DNA of 64,000 bases from Stemphylium vesicarium (taxonomy: Eukaryota; Ascomycota; Dothideomycetes; Pleosporales; Pleosporaceae), in NCBI GenBank assembly GCA_004380135.1, contig QXCR01000065.1, positions 62,001-126,000 on the forward strand, in the 5' to 3' direction. The notes under the pieces were generated by a model. It searched no databases and had not been told where the DNA came from. It saw nothing but the letters and a program-made list of their open reading frames with translations. The position numbers and the translations under genes were made by a program. This document shows positions 43,543-55,759 of the stretch, piece after piece (the stretch's first letter is position 1; every line of letters starts with the position of its first letter).

Positions 43543-46196
43543 TTATTTGCTGGGCTTTTGCTTGCTGAGCCTCTTTCGCTTCTTTGAGTCGGTTGAGTCA
43601 CTACGTCCGTGACCAGCGGCGGGAATGGTAGGCTGACCAAGGGGTGCAGGTGATACATCGCGCATCAGGCTGCTTTGTTGCGGGGCCTGAAGCTCGATGC
43701 CATCACCTGGTGCGGTGTGGACGTAACTTTGGCGTGCAAGAGGACTGCGTCCCTGTCGCTGGTCCATGCTGTTTGTCCTGTTGTATGATGGCTTGGGCGA
43801 CTCAAGGCTGGTGTTCTGCTCGGTGGATAGAGGCGAGGTGCGAGATGGTGCGTGAGCGCCGTAAGGGACGTTGTCGCTGTTCGTGCGCGATTGAGCAGGA
43901 CGTTGTGGGCCCTTGGAGTAGTATACTGAGTCGTCGTCGATTGAGTCAACAGATTCGCTGTAAATACCCTTGCTGGCACTGGTACCGACTTCGTAGGGAC
44001 CAACGCGAGGCTCCTCGAAATAGGCACCACCGGCGGGCTTCTGGGTCTGCTGTGTCTTGTGGTAGACGCGAGCATCCTCAGGGTCCATGAAACTTTCGAC
44101 ACGACGGGGAATGTAGACAGAGTTGTTGGCGGAGGTGTCGTACGAAGCGAAAGAGTCCATGGAAGTACGCGGGTGAAGAGGAACGTGAGGAACGTTGGGA
44201 TTGCGAGGCATGGTGTTGGGCAGAGTGAGGCCAGAGTCGTTGCCTTGCTGGTACCATCCGTTGGGCAGACGCTCTGCGGCAGCGAAGCGTCCATCTATGT
44301 TGTCGGCAGGCTGGAGAGGGAGAGCGCCGGGGCGGTGCTTTTGAGCTTCGGCGGCGGCCTTGAAGGTCTCGGGGACGACATTCAGGTCATCACCGGTGGC
44401 CTCTGCGCTCTCAATAGCCTCTTGAGGGGATGTCTTGTTATCGGCAGTTCCGGCGTCGGCACGAGGTCCTCCCCATGTACGCTGACCAGCGGTGAAGATA
44501 CCGTAGACCATGTACATCCAGTTGAAGAAGGGGTTGACGACGAACATAAGGGGGTACAACATGATCTTGTAGCGACCAAGCTTGGCGCCAAAGTACAACA
44601 TGAGAAGCCAGTTGAGTCCCAGGGAAATGGCAATGAAACCAACAGGCAGGTTGTTGACCGTTTGGGAAGTCGTGATCAGGGAAAGACAGAGGATGAAGAA
44701 GAGCAGGGCAGTCGTTCGGATCGTGTTTTGCATGAAACGAATGATGAGGAGGATGGGGTAGCGCTTCCAGAGACGGATGTCAGTCAACATGCAAACCTCG
44801 TTGGTGATAAAACCCAAGAACCAGCGGCGACGTTGCTTGAGCAGAGATCGGTAGTCTTGAACAGCCTCGGTCTTGCAGAAGGCACCGGGATTCATCTGGA
44901 TCTGGTAACGTTCCTTCGCGCCAAGCATGAACAAGTGAGTGAGCCAACGGTCCTCGCCCAAATGGCACTTGCCGTAGTCGAAGAGGTCGTCACATTGCTC
45001 AGCCTTGTCAGCGAAGTAGTACTTGGCCATTCTGCGGAAGGCGGAGAATCGGAGCATGGTGAGAGCACCGGGCAAGCAGGTAACGGCACCGCAACCGGAT
45101 TCGACCGAACGCTCGAAGAGTTGACCGTGGACGTACTCCATATCTTGGAGGAGAGTGATGAGGGACTGCTTCTCAGTGGTAGACGTAATGACACCAGTCT
45201 GGGCCAACATGTTCTTCTTGCTGCCGGGCTTGAGTTCCATCTCGTACATGAAGTTTTGAATGCAGCTCTTATCGAGGATACAGTCGGAGTCGATGAAGAG
45301 AACGAACAAGTTGTCGTTGCGCTTGAGGTACTCTGCGTAGATCTTGTCGATGAGCTTGAATGTCCTCTTCTGGCAGTGACGCTTTCCACCGTGGGGGAAA
45401 CGGGAGATGGTGATGCGGCAGCTACGGTAGATGACGTCGATGGACTTGGGGTAGGTGTCGAGCGTAAGCGGCACACCGAGCTTCTCGATGGTGTTCAGAT
45501 ACAGCTCGTCCTCTTGGTCTCCGTCGAAAGAGAGGAAGATGTGAAGGCAAGAAGGCGGGTATTCGCAGTCTACCAGCGAGTCGCATGTTCGTAGAAGAAT
45601 CTCAGGAATCTCCTTATAGCAGGGCATGATGATGACGACCTTGGGAGCAGAGGACTCGTCAAGGACCGACTTGATGCGGTTCTTGCGACCAACGGTGTGG
45701 GTAACGAGTTGGTAGACACAGAACAGCCACGGGATGGTCAACAGACCGGCAAAGGACCAGAAGGCGAACCATTGAAGGAAGCCGACCATTTCCTGGGGAA
45801 AGTGCTTTGTGACGGTCGGTGGGAGCGGTAGGGTGACAACCATGATGGGCAAGAAGATGGCACTGGGGCTGTTAGATTGAGTTCAGGGTCGCAGATAATG
45901 GCACTCACCGGAGACAGAAAAAAAGAATACCGAAGAAGATACCCAGGATGCGCACACTGATGGTCTCTGCCTTTTGGAAGACCTTGACAATGCAGTACAT
46001 GAAGGCAGCAACCCAGAGGAACCATTCGAGTAGAGCCATTGCCATGAGAGGTGCGATGATGGAAACGTAGGCAATCTGCACAATTAGTCCATGTCTAGAC
46101 GATACAAACAGGCAGGATACTCACATGCTTAGCCGGCCAAGGGTTCGAATCATCGTCGGCGCGGGGCGCGAGGCGCGCCATATCGTGCCAGGTCAT
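43543..46196 (-). CDS. Chitin synthase without motor domain, probably class VI
   Basis: Exons 46125-46196, 45909-46075 and 43543-45862 (minus) give 852 aa. The first exon has only 24 codons (MTWHDMARLAPRADDDS...), the second encodes an N-terminal membrane segment (VSIIAPLMAMALLEWFLWVAAFMYCI). A further helix precedes the glycosyltransferase-2 core: MPCYKEIPEILLRTC, FIDSDCILD, CLPGALTML, LGEDRWLTH and the signature QRRRW at 423-427. Several membrane helices follow. The tail from about residue 515 is low-complexity, rich in Pro, Ser, Asn and Gln, and ends in a basic cluster (KKRKRLSKQK). There is no myosin-like, b5 or DEK domain. Length and motifs fit the ChsD/class VI group better than class IV; the class is inferred, the enzyme type is certain. 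Confidence 0.88.
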
Positions 46197-49100
46197 GGCG
46201 TATTATTAGGTATGTATATTCGTGGGTGTCGTGAGGCGGGGTAGCGAGCGATGCTGTCGCGGGTTCGAACAGCCGTCGACCCTATGTGAAAGGCGACTTT
46301 TCCGGTGATGCAGGATTCTCGGTGAGCTGGGTCGTGTGCAATAGCTCGAACAAGCCGTGAGCGCTGTAGGGCCGTCGCTGAGGCGGGCGGAGGGTGCGCG
46401 GTGCGGTGGGGAAAAGCTGAATGACACAGGGCACGCTTGCGACGCAACAGTCGTACAAGGCTAGACAAGTGGCGTAGGTACCGGAAAGGCGAGATGGAAA
46501 TGCAGAAATGCTGATGTAAAGACTACTATTGACGGCGGTAGTAGTGTTGTTGTTGACTTCTTTCAGAGTTTCTTCGCAAGGCCCAGATAAACGAGTGTAA
46601 GGGTTAGGAAGAGAGCAAAGAAAGCAGGGCTTAGATCAAGACCATTAACAAGATACTGCTCGCAAGGGCAGTCTGGAGATGGGTGGGAAGAGCGCCTTGA
46701 GGGAGGAAAGAATCGTCGGCTACGAGGGGATCGAGCTGGTTTACAGGCACGAAAAGCGGGAGCGCTCGGTCCAACCAGCCACGCCCCAAACCGTGCTGGC
46801 GTTTCTGGGCAGTAGTCGAGATGCACGATCGTCACAGGGGGATGCCAACTCGTTGTGGTAAGCTGCCCGCGCGTTGAAGTCGAAAACGAGTCTCTTGCAG
46901 GGCTCCGCCTGGTCGTAGAGGCCCCGACTCGCTGTTAACGCGCGCCGGCGGCACTATGCCTGCAACCTGGTAGGCTATTTTGGGTGACCCCATGCGCCGT
47001 CTACCGTTAGCTGTCTGAAGGCTGCAGGCTCCGCGTTCCGCTCTGTTTCGTATGGCCCTGATCACATCCATAGGGCCATGGTTATAGGGCCCGAGTGTCT
47101 AAGACGCATTGTAGAGAGGGAGAGATGGGCAGTGCTTGAACATGTTCCTTTTTCTTTTTGCATCTTGATGGTCTATCTCGACGAGAAACGACATGGATGG
47201 ATCATAGCATTCTGGCACAGGGCGTCAACATGGCAGGCAGCGTTTGCATGAGATGGCCTGACAGCGATTGGAAATTCGCCTCAATGCCGCTGGTTGCCTC
47301 TTCCTTTGCCAAGCCGTCTCTAGCTTCTTCGCGTAGACGCCGGGCGCTCAGGGGTCGGCATCACTCGCTCGCTCTCGCTCACCTCCCGACATGTCTGGCC
47401 TCTCTCGCAGCCCACCAAAGAGGGGCCTAAACTCTCGCGGCAAGGGCTTGCTGTCATGCTGACCTGACGACATTGTAGCATTTGTCGTGAGGAGAAGAAC
47501 GCTTCGTTCCCCTTTCTCCCGCTGCCGCCACCGCCCGTGGAGCACTGAGCGCTAGGAAAATACTTCGCCAAAATACGAGCCTTCTGTGGAGATGCTAGAG
47601 TGACCCGCCCCAAAAAGCACGACACAGCGACGGCGGGCCCAACATGCACCAGGAATGACAGAAGGAACCTGCGCCGCATCCGCTCGTACCGGCCGCATGC
47701 AATTTTTGAAATCATCCACCGCTGGGTGGGCCTCCATCCTCGTCATATCGCATATAGAAACGTCGACGTTGCAGCTCGGGAGCCACTCCATCGACGACAT
47801 CGCTAATAGACTTCGCCAGCCCGCATCCGCCAAGCGTGTCGACGGCTCGCAATCGATAATGTTGGGGCCCACTCGCTTGGAATCTGGTTTTCTGCTGGTC
47901 CGTTTCCACGGCAGAGCGCTGATCTCCCTCGCTACAGCACCCTCGCGCGCTGGTTTGCAGCAGGTTCCAGCACCTGCACACTGTTGCGATGCACATCTTG
48001 TTTTTCTGTAGGGCTAGTATCTGATAGATTGAGGATAGCACCGGCCACCGACTTTGTTCGTGTTTGCATTTTCGGCCCAGCAGGATTGGTAGTCGGAGCC
48101 TCCTCGTATGCCAATTTTACATGCCCATGTCGCACATGAATCGTCCGTTGAGATGAGCGCGCTGACCCGACTTTCCGTGATAGCGCCGCGGCGCATCACG
48201 ATGCGACACCAGCCTCGTACTGAACCCCTGAGCTACAGTTGTCCAAGTGTTGAAGTCATGCCAAGCTGTGATATCCTCCTGTCTAGCCTACGTTGCGGCC
48301 AGTTACAAGCAGATCAAGGCGCCATGTGGCAGACCTCAGGGGGTAATTGTTAGAGTTCGAAGCTAAGTATCTCTTCGCTTCCCATCACCAGTTCCGCCCG
48401 TCTAGCAGCGCCACGGGGCAGAACTTCGGAAGGAGTTCACCCTAGACGGCAGAAGACAGTTTCGAATGCGCAAAAAAAGGGTCTTTGCCCGGGTGCTACA
48501 CGCGAGAATGCGCATCATCATCATTGGCTCGCCCGGCACTTGGTCCTTTGATCGCTATCGCGCTGATACCCATCGACTGGATGGTGGAGTAGTAAACATG
48601 TACAACGCCGGCTACCTGCCTTAATCGTTTTTCCACGGCATCAGCTGGGTGCATGCCAGAGACAGATGTGCGAGTTTATCGGTAGGCCTGTCACGCCCAG
48701 GCAGTCGTAGCGCGCGCGGAAAGTCTCGCGAAATACACGACACTTTGTGCTGTCTCAACTGTAGCCTCGCATTGGCGAAATATACGAAACCTAAACGAGT
48801 ACCCCAGGAAATGAAGCCTATCCATTCACCATTGTCGAGACAGGTTCGTAGATTGAGTAACGTGTAAAAATACATGGTGAGTGAGGGGCACTGCGTGGGC
48901 ACCCAATGCTGCTTAGTCACCCACCTCGTCTCTACGGCGGGACATTGAACGACGCACGGACGGTTTTGACGAGTGAACTCGCTGCAGGTACAATTCACAT
49001 AGCCACTACGCCGAACTTGACGAGAAACCAACTCCGCCTCGGCATTGCCAGAGTCGCAAACTCACACGCTCTCCGTGGAGCTTGCTCAACCGGGCCCGAA

Positions 49101-49216
49101 CCAATGAAAGCAGCATCTGCGCCTGATATATTTCCCATCTTCCATGTGCGCGTATCATAACCGATCCGTGCTATCGTCCGCCGCCCCTCCACAGCTGCGG
49201 GATCGCCTACTCCACC
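46197..49216. other. 3 kb intergenic region, gene-poor
   Basis: The longest unassigned stretch outside the right end. It contains the divergent promoters of the chitin synthase (minus) and UPF2 (plus). Many short frames exist on both strands, but none combines an ATG start, coherent codon use and a recognisable domain. I see no transposon ends or tRNA. A species-specific small gene could be missed here. Confidence 0.45.
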
Positions 49217-52200
49217 ATGGAGCGGCAGAGGAAGCGTAGGTCCCCCAAATTATACGGGCTGGCAGGATGCTAATAGTTTGCAGGAGAGCTTCGTGAACTC
49301 AACATTCGCGCCTGGGATGGCGAACAAGGTACGCGGGCCAATAATAGCCACAACCGCCGCTCTCGTGCTGACGACATGACAGATGTTTTCGCCGTGCAAG
49401 GCTCACTCGACTCGTCCATGAGGAAGAACACGGCCTTCATCAAGCGCCTCCGAACCGCCGTAAACGCCCCTGCCCAAGCGCAGTTCCTGCAAGAAATCCG
49501 CGCCTTGTCCCTCCACAAATATCTTTCCGAAATTATCTCGGCCTGCTATGAAGGCCTGTGCAAACTCAAGACGCCTGGCGAGGTGTCGGCCGGTGTCGAA
49601 ATCGTCAGCGCCCTCCACCAGCGTTTTGGCCCCGCCGAATTTACCGGATACATTGGCTGGTACATTGGAAGGGGACTCGCGACCCCGGACAAGTCACACC
49701 TGAAGACGCTGGCACAGGATGTGCGCGAGCGAGAAGAGAAGGAGCGCCTGGCGCGCCAACGCGTACTCCTACGTGTCGCTACCGAACTGTGGCTCGTCGG
49801 CGTTCTGCGCAGCCTGGATGACGTAGCCCGACCTGAAGAGGCAAGCAAGAGCAAGGACAACGGCAAGCTCTTGGAGGGCTCTACCAAAGCAAAGTCGCGC
49901 GCAGAGAATGCCGATGCCGAGCCGTTTCCGCTGGAAGTGCTGAAGGATATGCTTGGACACGACCGCGAACATGTCAATCTGCCCTTGGTCGTCATCTTCG
50001 TCAAGGCGTTTGCGTGGGATATACTTGGCACCAAGCCGCCCGCCGCAGAGGGGCGCAAGACCGTCAACGACGATGGCACTACCGTGGCAGACAAGAACGG
50101 CGAGTCGTCCGGTGCAGAGGATGAAGACCAGGCCAGCAAGGACCCACCCATAATCCCTCCCGACTTGCAACAGCGGTTCAAGAACATCCTCACCCGTTAT
50201 TTCGAAGACGTCAAAACCCACCTGCTCCGCGACCAGAAACACATACTTAGCCAGGGCCGAAAGAATGCTGAAGCGTACGTCAAGTCTGGCGAGGTCTTTG
50301 AAGATCGCCAGTCCAACTACGAGAAGCAGATGAAGTCGCAGGAAAAGCTCGTAGCGAACGCGCAAATCTTGGCCGACGCACTCAACGCAGATATGCCCGA
50401 CCTGAAGGAAAAGGACGGCTCCGCAAACACGGGTGACGGTGCTATTGGCTTGATCAAAGCGGGAGAATATCTACGCGGCCAGAGCGACGGCGCAGGCATA
50501 TGGGAAGATGAGGAAGAGCGCCGTTTCTATGAAAACTTGATCGACCTGAAAGACCGTGTTCCGGGTATTCTACTCGAGGAGGTCAAGAAGAAGAAGGCCG
50601 ACGGCGATGACCAGGTTGGCAAGAAGATTGAAGCAAAAACTGAGGTGACCGAAAAGGAAGCAGCAGATACTATCGCAGATGCAAAGGTAGTGGACGGTGA
50701 CGATCAGTCTACCGCTATTGCCAACAAATCTGTCGGAGCACAGGTCGATGCTCTTTTGGCGCGCCTCCCGGAGCTCGCCACCAAGGACGCAGTTGACCAG
50801 ACCGCTATGGACTTTTGCTTTTTGAACTCAAAGGCATCGAGGAATCGTCTCATCAAGGCTGTCCAAGAAATCCCCAAGGGCAGATCCGACTTGCTGCCTC
50901 TCTATTCAAGGCTTATCGCAACACTCGGAAAGTACATGTCTGACGTCTCACAAGGCCTAGTATCTTACCTCGACGACGAGTTCAGGAGCTTGCAGCGGCG
51001 TAAATCCAAAGATTTCCTGGGACAAGTACGAACGCAGAATGTTCGCTATCTAGCTGAATTGACCAAGTTCGGTGTCGTTCCTGAGCATGTCATTTTCCAT
51101 TGTCTCAAGGTTAGCCTGGATGACTTTTCACGGATGAACATCGAGATCATCTGCAATCTGTTGGAGAACTGCGGAAGGTATCTGCTCCGCAATCCGGAGA
51201 CATCCCCTCGAATGGCCTCTTTCCTTGAGACTCTTCAACGTAAGAAGGGTGCACAGGTCATTGGTCAGCAAGAGCGCATGTTGATCGAGAATGCCGTCTA
51301 CTACGTGAATCCTCCACAGCGCGCTGCCATCGAACAAAAAGAGCGAACTCCAATTGAGCTCTTCCTGCGCAAGATCATGTACCAGGATCTGACTCGTCGC
51401 TCGCTGGACAAGACCATTAAGCAGGTCCGCAAGATGCATTGGGAAGAAGAAGACGTTGTCAATCTCCTCCATAAAGTCTTTGCGAAGCCGGGGAAGATCA
51501 AGTACAGTAACATTCATCTTCTGGCTGTCATGCTGGGAACCATTCATCGATTCCATCAAGACTTCGCAATCTCAGTCATCGACGATCTTCTTGAATCCAT
51601 CACCTTCGGGCTAGAGCTGAACGATTTCAAGTTCAATCAGCGGAGGATCTCAGAAGTCAAGTACCTCGGTGAGCTGTACATCTATCGGCTGGTGGACTCG
51701 CCCCTCATCTTTGATACACTGTACAAGCTCTTGAACTACGGTTGGGAAGGCGGATACATACGACCTGGGCTATACAATCCTTTGGATCTCCCGGACGACT
51801 ACTTCCGTATCCGCCTAGTCTGTAACCTTCTGGAAACATGCGGCATGTACTACGACAAGGGCGCGGCAAAGAAGAAGCTTGACTTCTTCCTCACCTTCCT
51901 ACAGTACTATGTATGCATGAAGGAGGCACTGCCGATGGATGTTGAGTTCATCGTGCAAGATGCTTACAACCTTGTCCGGCCTCAATGGAAGATGATCACC
52001 AACCCAGAGGAAGCTTCACATGCTTTTGCTGAAGCTGTCAAGCAAAACTTCCAGACAACCGCAGCCGATAAGCCTGTGGAGCCAGATGAGGATGATGTCT
52101 CCGCATCTGACGATGAGCTAGATGGTCCCGAAGATGAGGATGTCGAGATCCCGGAGGGTGAAGGCGATAAGTCTTCTGGTGAGGAGGAAGATGAATCAGA

Positions 52201-52933
52201 AGACGATGAGCCCGTGAAGCACACTTCGTCGGATGAAGAAGAAGAGCAGATTGTGGTCACGCGCCAAGAAGACGAACGCGACCCAGAAGCGGATGCCGAG
52301 TTCGACCGTGAACTTGCTAAACTCATGTCAGAGAGTGCAGAATCTCGCAAACACGACCGGAAGCCTGTATTCGACGTGCCGCTACCCATGCGCCGCGCTC
52401 GGGAGGCTCCAGTCAACGCAGAAGACAGTGGAAGCGAAGCGCCTGCTCCAGTCGCCCCGCCCCCCTCACATACCATGAAATTCTCGCTTCTCAGCAAACG
52501 TGGCAACAGAACGCAGACCCGGTCCATTGACTTACCCTCAGACTCGACATTTGCGGTTGCTATGCGTAACAAGCAACAAGCTGATACGGAAGAACGACAG
52601 CGCATCAAGAGCCTGGTCCTGAACTACAACGAAGCTCGCGATGATGCTGATGACACGACTGGTGATACACCATTTCATTACACCCTTCAACCTAATACCA
52701 ATAGAAAGTATACTGAAACTCCTCAAGGTCTGGACAAGACTCCGAATCCGTATGCGCAGCCGCGCCTCGACAAGGCTGGTGCCAATCGTAGCAACCAGCG
52801 TGCAAGAAAACTACAGCTGTCAGATGTCAACTGGTATGACTCCCACTCTTCTCTTCGACAGAGTCGCTCTGGATCTCGCATAGCGTCTACTTCTGCCCAT
52901 ACTACGCCACCGGCGTTTGTGTCGAAGCGCTGA
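49217..52933 (+). CDS. NMD2: Nonsense-mediated decay factor Upf2/Nmd2
   Basis: Exons 49217-49235 (19 nt), 49284-49328 (45 nt) and 49383-52933 join to 1204 aa. Upf2 bridges Upf1 and Upf3 in the decay of transcripts with premature stops. The tiny exons restore the conserved start MERQRKRELRELNIRAWDGE, like yeast Nmd2. Three MIF4G repeats are visible: about 25-330 (SLDSSMRKNTAFIKRL), 475-665 (VDALLARLPEL...) and 677-880 (RTPIELFLRKIMYQDL). An acidic region of about 100 residues follows (905-985). The Upf1-binding part begins near 985 (DAEFDRELAKLMSES). Codon use is uniform throughout, and no other intron is needed. Confidence 0.95.
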
Positions 52934-53956
52934 GACGTGGTGCTGGTCCAGGCTTCTCGCCGTTACCCGGTCTTTTGCGGTCGTCACGAATTACTCGCGC
53001 TGCGACTGGGCACTTTTCATCAACTCAAGGCTAACCATAAGGCCCACGCGGGCGACTGATTTCTTAGGACATGATACTTTGCTCTGCGATGCTACGGCTA
53101 GCATCTTCATACGAACGTCACAGAAGCTCTTATGCTTATCACTGCTGTCGCAGAAAGCATGTCACTTCGCAAGGTAGGTATTACCGGCCGATCAGCTTCA
53201 TCAGACATTGCAACTGCGCTCAACGAACCGGGCACCGACTTCCACCAACGAGACGTACGGCTTGTGCCCACGAAAGTGCATGCATGTGAAAGTGAGGAGT
53301 CTGCACAGCCTCTACACACATGAAGTCTGCAAAAGGAAGGGAAGGGCTCGATGAGGGGTGGTAATGATGGGGTAGTTTCTACCGACACGGTGCGAGCCGA
53401 TATGTCCTCTTTATAGCATGCCACACGAGATTTGCAGACGAGCGTCCGCCCCGCGATGGTCAAGACGTTATTGCAGCTGGCAATGTATCTGTCTTCATGA
53501 CATAGCGTTCGTCCGTACACAAATCAAATTGCAGTCATTTCCGTCACAACATTTCCTAGTTAAGATGGCAATGAAGAAAAATGCAATTTACACTTCCTAG
53601 TCTTGGGTCAACACTACAAAGTTAGTTGTAAACGTATCGGATCGTTTTCAACATGGACAACCTCCTTGAAGCGCTTCCTATTTCGCATGGGCAATGATCC
53701 GCGGCAGTTGATCGCGATCCTGGACTGATAACAAGCTGCAAGTGACGATATCCAAGCCCTTAGCTCCACCGTGTCGGTGCGGCGCGTGTACTAGCGCATC
53801 CGCGTACCTGGCTGGACCATCTACGTCACCGAAAATAAAAAGTCACAACAAAACGGCGCACCGCCCCAATGCCGGGCATTCCCAGGTCTAATCTCCACAG
53901 GTCATAGGGACCTGACACCATAATCGCACCGGAAATTTCTTTGTAATTGCTTCGAT
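52934..53956. other. Intergenic region upstream of the acid phosphatase
   Basis: It holds the 3' flank of UPF2 and the promoter of the phosphatase gene. Small frames on both strands show no domain. I searched by eye for the palindrome CACGTG, the core site of Pho4-type regulators, and did not see it here. Confidence 0.45.
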
Positions 53957-55410
53957 ATGTTGTCGTTTGCGTTCTTACTGGCTGCACCAGCCTCGGCTCT
54001 AATGCTGCCTGCGTTCCTGCAGAGCCAGGGCCAAGCGCAATCACCACTCCATCCTCTCGATCATTCACAGCACTACAAGTTCGACCCGCTGCTACATCTT
54101 CCTGGAATTTCACCCTATTTTGACGCTGTCGGTTAGTAGCCTAGATTCAAAGAAGGTACAAACAGTCTCTAATTTTTCGGACAGGCTTCGGTCTCGAGCA
54201 CTCTCCCCCACTGGGATGCAATGTCACAGCTGCGAGCTACATCATCCGCCACGGCGCCATTTACTCCAACGACAAGGAGTACGAAGAGTACATCAAGCCT
54301 TTCCTGTGGAAACTAGAGAAGCATCGCCAGGGATGGTCTGGACCACTGGCATTTATGGAGAAGTGGCAGTCGCCAATTTTGGAAGATAAATTGGAGGATC
54401 TGACTCCATCCGGCGCTGTGGACGCGAAGAATGTCGGCAAGCATCTACTACAGCGATACCGACACCTCGTCCCTGACACAAAGAGAATATTGGCGGACAA
54501 GAAAAGCAGAACCTTTGATACTGCTCAGAACTTGATCAAGGCTTTCCCGCAAGAGGAGGATATCGAGATTGTACGCATCACGGAAAACACAAATGGATCC
54601 ATGGAATCGCTCATCCCGCACAAGTCTTGCAAGAACTTTTCCAAGAAGCCAGGAGAGCAGGAGCAGCAAAAGGTCATTGAACTTTACGGCAAGAGCGTCG
54701 CAAAGAGGCTCTCACCGTATGTACCCTTCAAGCTGGAGCCCAAGGATATTGTAGGTTTCCAGATGCTTTGCGGCTACGAGTCCGCTATCAAGGGTGAACG
54801 CAGCCCCATTTGTGAACAATTCACCGACTCGGAATGGATGGCATACGAGTACGCATGGGACCTCAAGTACGCTTACATGGTCGGTCCTCTCAACCCTCTA
54901 TCGCCTTACCTCGGTTTCCCATGGCTGCAAGCGCAATCCGAACTTTTCCAACACATTGAAAACCACGACACGCCCGGTGACGGCTGGCCCGAGCAACAGC
55001 GTTTCTTCCTCGGATTCACGCATCGCGAAGTCCCTCCTTTCATCGCCACTGCCCTCGGTCTCTTCAACAGCTCGTCTGACGCAGCGGAGCAATTCCCTAC
55101 CGATCACATCAACTGGACGCGCGCCTGGAAGATGAGCGATCTGATCCCGTTCCTCGGCCACGTTGGTATGGAGAAGATGGTTTGCGAGCGAGGTGCTGTG
55201 CATGGCGATGGACCGGGCGTTTACATTAGGTTCATTGCCAACACCGCGCCGCGCCCGATTCCTGCGTGCCAGGATGGTCCAGGTGCGAGCTGTGAGTTTG
55301 GTCAGTTCCAGAAGCTGATCGGTGAGGGCGCCAAGTCACATGCGGACTTCCATAAGGTCTGCGATAAAAAAGAATGCAAGGAGGCTAGTTGCATGGAGGA
55401 AGAGGTATAG
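53957..55410 (+). CDS. Secreted histidine acid phosphatase (phytase-like)
   Basis: Exons 53957-54131 and 54185-55410 encode 466 aa. A signal peptide covers about residues 1-14 (MLSFAFLLAAPASA). The phosphohistidine motif is at 80-82 (SYIIRHGAIYSN); the Arg and Pro of the classical RHGxRxP are replaced. The C-terminal catalytic region reads PFLGHVGMEKM near residue 395, where phytases of the PhyA type have an HD pair. Several Cys (CNVTA, MLCGYES, CERGAVHG, ACQDGPGASCEF) fit disulfides of an extracellular enzyme, and N-glycosylation sequons are present (NVT, NGS, NSS, NWT). The family removes phosphate from phytate or other monoesters outside the cell. Substrate cannot be read from sequence. 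Confidence 0.88.
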
Positions 55411-55759
55411 TTTATTGTAAATATACTTCACGAAAGCACAATAGCGTACTTTTTTTTGTTGAAAGTATCGTGGTAAATCAGTAATGGTGATACGAAATTC
55501 TCCCTATCCTCTAAATACGTATTCCGCATGCTCAAAGCCGCACTAAACGTGCTGTTGTTGTGGGGACGAAAGAGACAGTCGACGAGAGCCGGCAGCCTCG
55601 CACACGGCCATTGTAGGGGCCGCTAGTACGTCTCCAGCTAGCGAAGCCCTCGTTCTTTCCCCCGATCGAACCACCTCCACTAATGACCAAGATGCGATAA
55701 AGCCGAATCATCACAGATACGCGATGCGCATTTAATAGTGTCGTTAATTGCAAGGGAAA
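55411..55759. other. Intergenic region
   Basis: A short tandem gap between two plus-strand genes, with a T-rich tract near 55450 soon after the phosphatase stop. Nothing else is seen. Confidence 0.45.

Noticed and set aside
44059..45594. A 511-codon open frame on the plus strand
   Set aside because: It lies exactly antisense to the catalytic part of the class VI-like chitin synthase. GC-rich third positions commonly leave the opposite strand open; the translation is rich in Val, Glu and Gly and shows no domain.
46563..46835. 90-codon minus-strand frame ending in a hydrophobic helix
   Set aside because: The frame has no ATG, only GTG, and no upstream splice join that I could make convincing.
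48621..49031. 137-codon minus-strand frame upstream of UPF2
   Set aside because: No domain, mixed codon use and no clear start; it probably reflects chance in the promoter region.
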